From: a virus
Length of the DNA: 64,000 bases
Virus record (IMG/VR): IMGVR_UViG_3300024054_000269
Span: 118,303 to 182,302 of that record
Strand: one strand, 5' to 3'
This document shows, one piece after another, positions 63,930 through 64,000 of the stretch; position 1 is the stretch's first letter; every line of letters starts with the position of its first letter. The translations under genes were made by a program, and so were the position numbers. The notes under the pieces are model-generated. The model was not told where the DNA came from. It was given only the letters and a program-made list of their open reading frames with translations, and made no database searches.

Positions 63930-64000
63930 CAAATTAATTCAAGTTGGTTGTGGTTTCAAAAGCCGCGCCCTCCTCCGACACCGAATCTTAACCACGAGCC

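Noticed and set aside
63930-64000. Second tRNA after tRNA-Gly
   Set aside because: No complete cloverleaf could be drawn before the window ends.

Overview
The window looks like part of a large, AT-rich, double-stranded DNA tailed-phage genome (jumbo/huge phage class). Evidence: about 150 tightly packed, mostly small genes on both strands, with ATGA/TAATG/TTGA stop-start overlaps; a phage-type family A DNA polymerase; two sigma-like factors; nucleotide-pool enzymes (two MazG-like proteins, a YfbR-like HD phosphohydrolase, Nudix); uracil-DNA glycosylase; RuvB; a DHH phosphoesterase; translation factor IF-1; one tRNA-Gly; and no ribosomal or central-metabolism genes. No terminase, capsid or tail operon lies here; the only virion hints are one beta-rich protein (25667-26290) and a tail-spike-like fragment (20244-20396). 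The host cannot be named from the sequence.

Layout. 1-9.5 kb: DnaJ (runs off the left edge), DNA polymerase, a sigma-like factor, Cys-rich proteins, a histone H1-like PAKA-repeat protein and a second J-domain protein. 9.5-20 kb: MazG-like and HD nucleotide enzymes, a ferritin-like protein, a membrane metallopeptidase-like plus holin-like pair, a sigma-70 factor, UDG, a dual-specificity phosphatase and a NADAR protein. 20-24.5 kb: HNH endonuclease, MazG-like/receiver/VanW operon, DUF1360. 24.5-38 kb: mostly minus-strand operons of small zinc-knuckle and unknown proteins, with an ATP-grasp protein, IF-1, DUF4326 and an RRM protein. 38-48 kb: a DnaQ-like exonuclease, a GC-rich foreign insert (about 39345-39785), an RHH regulator with a clear sigma-70 promoter and operator, a DUF1524-type nuclease lipoprotein and Nudix. 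48-56 kb: a YHGT ADP-ribosyltransferase-like protein, RuvB, DHH and a wHTH protein. 55.9-56.6 kb: a non-coding strand-switch region with five DnaA-box-like repeats, a candidate origin. 56.6-64 kb: mostly plus-strand small genes, ending in tRNA-Gly.

Two window-wide patterns stand out. (1) About 27 small proteins from different families end in the same short C-terminal peptide, (V/I)(V/I/L)(E/D/N)(S/G/A)-stop (for example DVVES, DVIDS, DVVNG, LIIES, EIIDA). Two neighbouring paralogues share 32 identical bases exactly over the segment that encodes it. (2) About two dozen genes on both strands have a TGTAAT-like box 5-9 bases (usually 7) before the start codon. That is the spacing of a -10 box whose transcript begins at the start codon, so many mRNAs here are probably leaderless. 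The same box precedes two Shine-Dalgarno-led genes at normal leader distance. Coexistence with phage-encoded sigma factors, an IF-1 and an RRM protein suggests a dedicated transcription/translation programme; that link is inference.
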